Assembly (NCBI GenBank): GCA_016292515.1
Contig: JAEDIJ010000018.1
Span: 1 to 39,852, forward strand
Direction: 5' to 3'
Source: Victivallaceae bacterium
Lineage (GTDB): Bacteria > Verrucomicrobiota > Lentisphaeria > Victivallales > Victivallaceae
DNA length: 39,852 bases
The position numbers were made by a program, and so were the translations under genes. Positions 39,760 through 39,852 of the stretch are shown here, in pieces. Within the stretch, counting starts at the first letter, position 1, and every line of letters starts with the position of its first letter. The notes beneath the pieces were generated by a model. The model was not told where the DNA came from, did no database searches, and saw only the letters and a list, made by a program, of their open reading frames with translations.

Positions 39760-39852
39760 ATGAATCGTCGTCCGGTTAAAATTATGCCCTGCCTCGATAT
39801 GCGCGAGGGCAGGGTGGTCGAGCAGGGCACGCACGAATCGCTGCTTGCCCAG
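39760..39852 (+). CDS. Partial ORF at the window end: HisF-like start, ABC-exporter-like end
   Basis: Thirty-one codons, open at the window end. Residues 1-20 (MNRRPVKIMPCLDMREGRVV) match the N-terminus of imidazole-glycerol-phosphate synthase HisF (PCLD-x-x-x-G-x-V-V). Residues about 17-31 (RVVEQGTHESLLAQ) match the C-terminal tail of ABC exporter ATPases (G-x-V-V-E-Q-G-T-H-x-x-L-L). No known protein has this join, so it is likely a chimeric assembly junction around GGGTGGTCGAGCAGGGC-like sequence, or a coincidence. Not a reliable gene. Confidence 0.4.
   Translation, partial: MNRRPVKIMPCLDMREGRVVEQGTHESLLAQ

Noticed and set aside
1..39852. tRNA, rRNA, CRISPR arrays, IS ends or prophage genes
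   Set aside because: No cloverleaf, spaced direct repeats, transposase or integrase motifs were seen on either strand by reading; small RNA genes could still be missed.

Overview
This GC-rich window, with dense genes and many 1-4 bp overlaps, looks like chromosomal DNA of a Gram-negative, gut-type bacterium. I lean towards Lentisphaerota (Victivallales-like) or a neighbouring PVC lineage. The reasons are a Kdo transferase (LPS), a meso-DAP-type MurE, lipoproteins, an alkaline phosphatase joined to a WbsX/GH99-like domain, a large FAD oxidoreductase with a HEAT-like tail, and a eukaryotic-type HisA. The taxonomy is inference. No rRNA, tRNA, CRISPR array, phage or IS element was recognised.

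Layout. 1-1174: an exported protein with a chagasin-like C-terminus. 6352-1171 (minus): a six-gene operon (MarC, PIG-L deacetylase, CapA-like, MurI-like racemase, D-Ala-D-Ala-ligase-like ATP-grasp enzyme, C26 gamma-glutamyl hydrolase), divergent from a LysR regulator (6454-7356) across a symmetric promoter region. 7461-9623: a 720-residue protein of unknown family. 16061-9625 (minus): phosphatase-WbsX fusion, GH1 beta-glucosidase, FAD oxidoreductase. 16292-19970: a surface-glycan operon (acyltransferase, two GT4 glycosyltransferases, SGNH hydrolase). 20094-22360: a short alanyl-tRNA synthetase coupled to a STAS protein. 22471-26170: a stand-alone AsnC ligand-binding domain, a lipoprotein, MurF, MurE. 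26385-30168: HPr, PTS enzyme I, a nucleoside-deoxyribosyltransferase-like protein, Kdo transferase. 30334-35911: nitroreductase, unknown protein, eukaryotic-type HisA, rhamnulokinase, family-5 solute-binding protein. 38386-35908 (minus): zinc/manganese ABC transporter znuA-znuC-znuB. 38590-39750: extended SDR reductase. 39760-end: a partial ORF that begins like HisF and ends like an ABC exporter, probably a chimeric junction.

How the parts fit. Cell-envelope work dominates: peptidoglycan precursors (MurE, MurF, probably the racemase/ligase cassette), LPS (Kdo transferase) and surface glycan (acyltransferase plus GT4 pair). A second theme is host- or plant-glycan use (GH1, WbsX fusion, FAD enzyme, rhamnulokinase). 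Most transcription units begin with a readable promoter of the form TTGNNN, about 17 bases, TATAWT. Genes inside operons are usually joined by ATGA, GTGA or TTGA overlaps, and two convergent pairs share a TTAG stop overlap.

Most worth following: the LysR-controlled racemase/ligase/hydrolase cassette and its interlocked divergent promoters, the short AlaRS, the phosphatase-WbsX fusion, the two-Rossmann FAD protein and the eukaryotic-type HisA.
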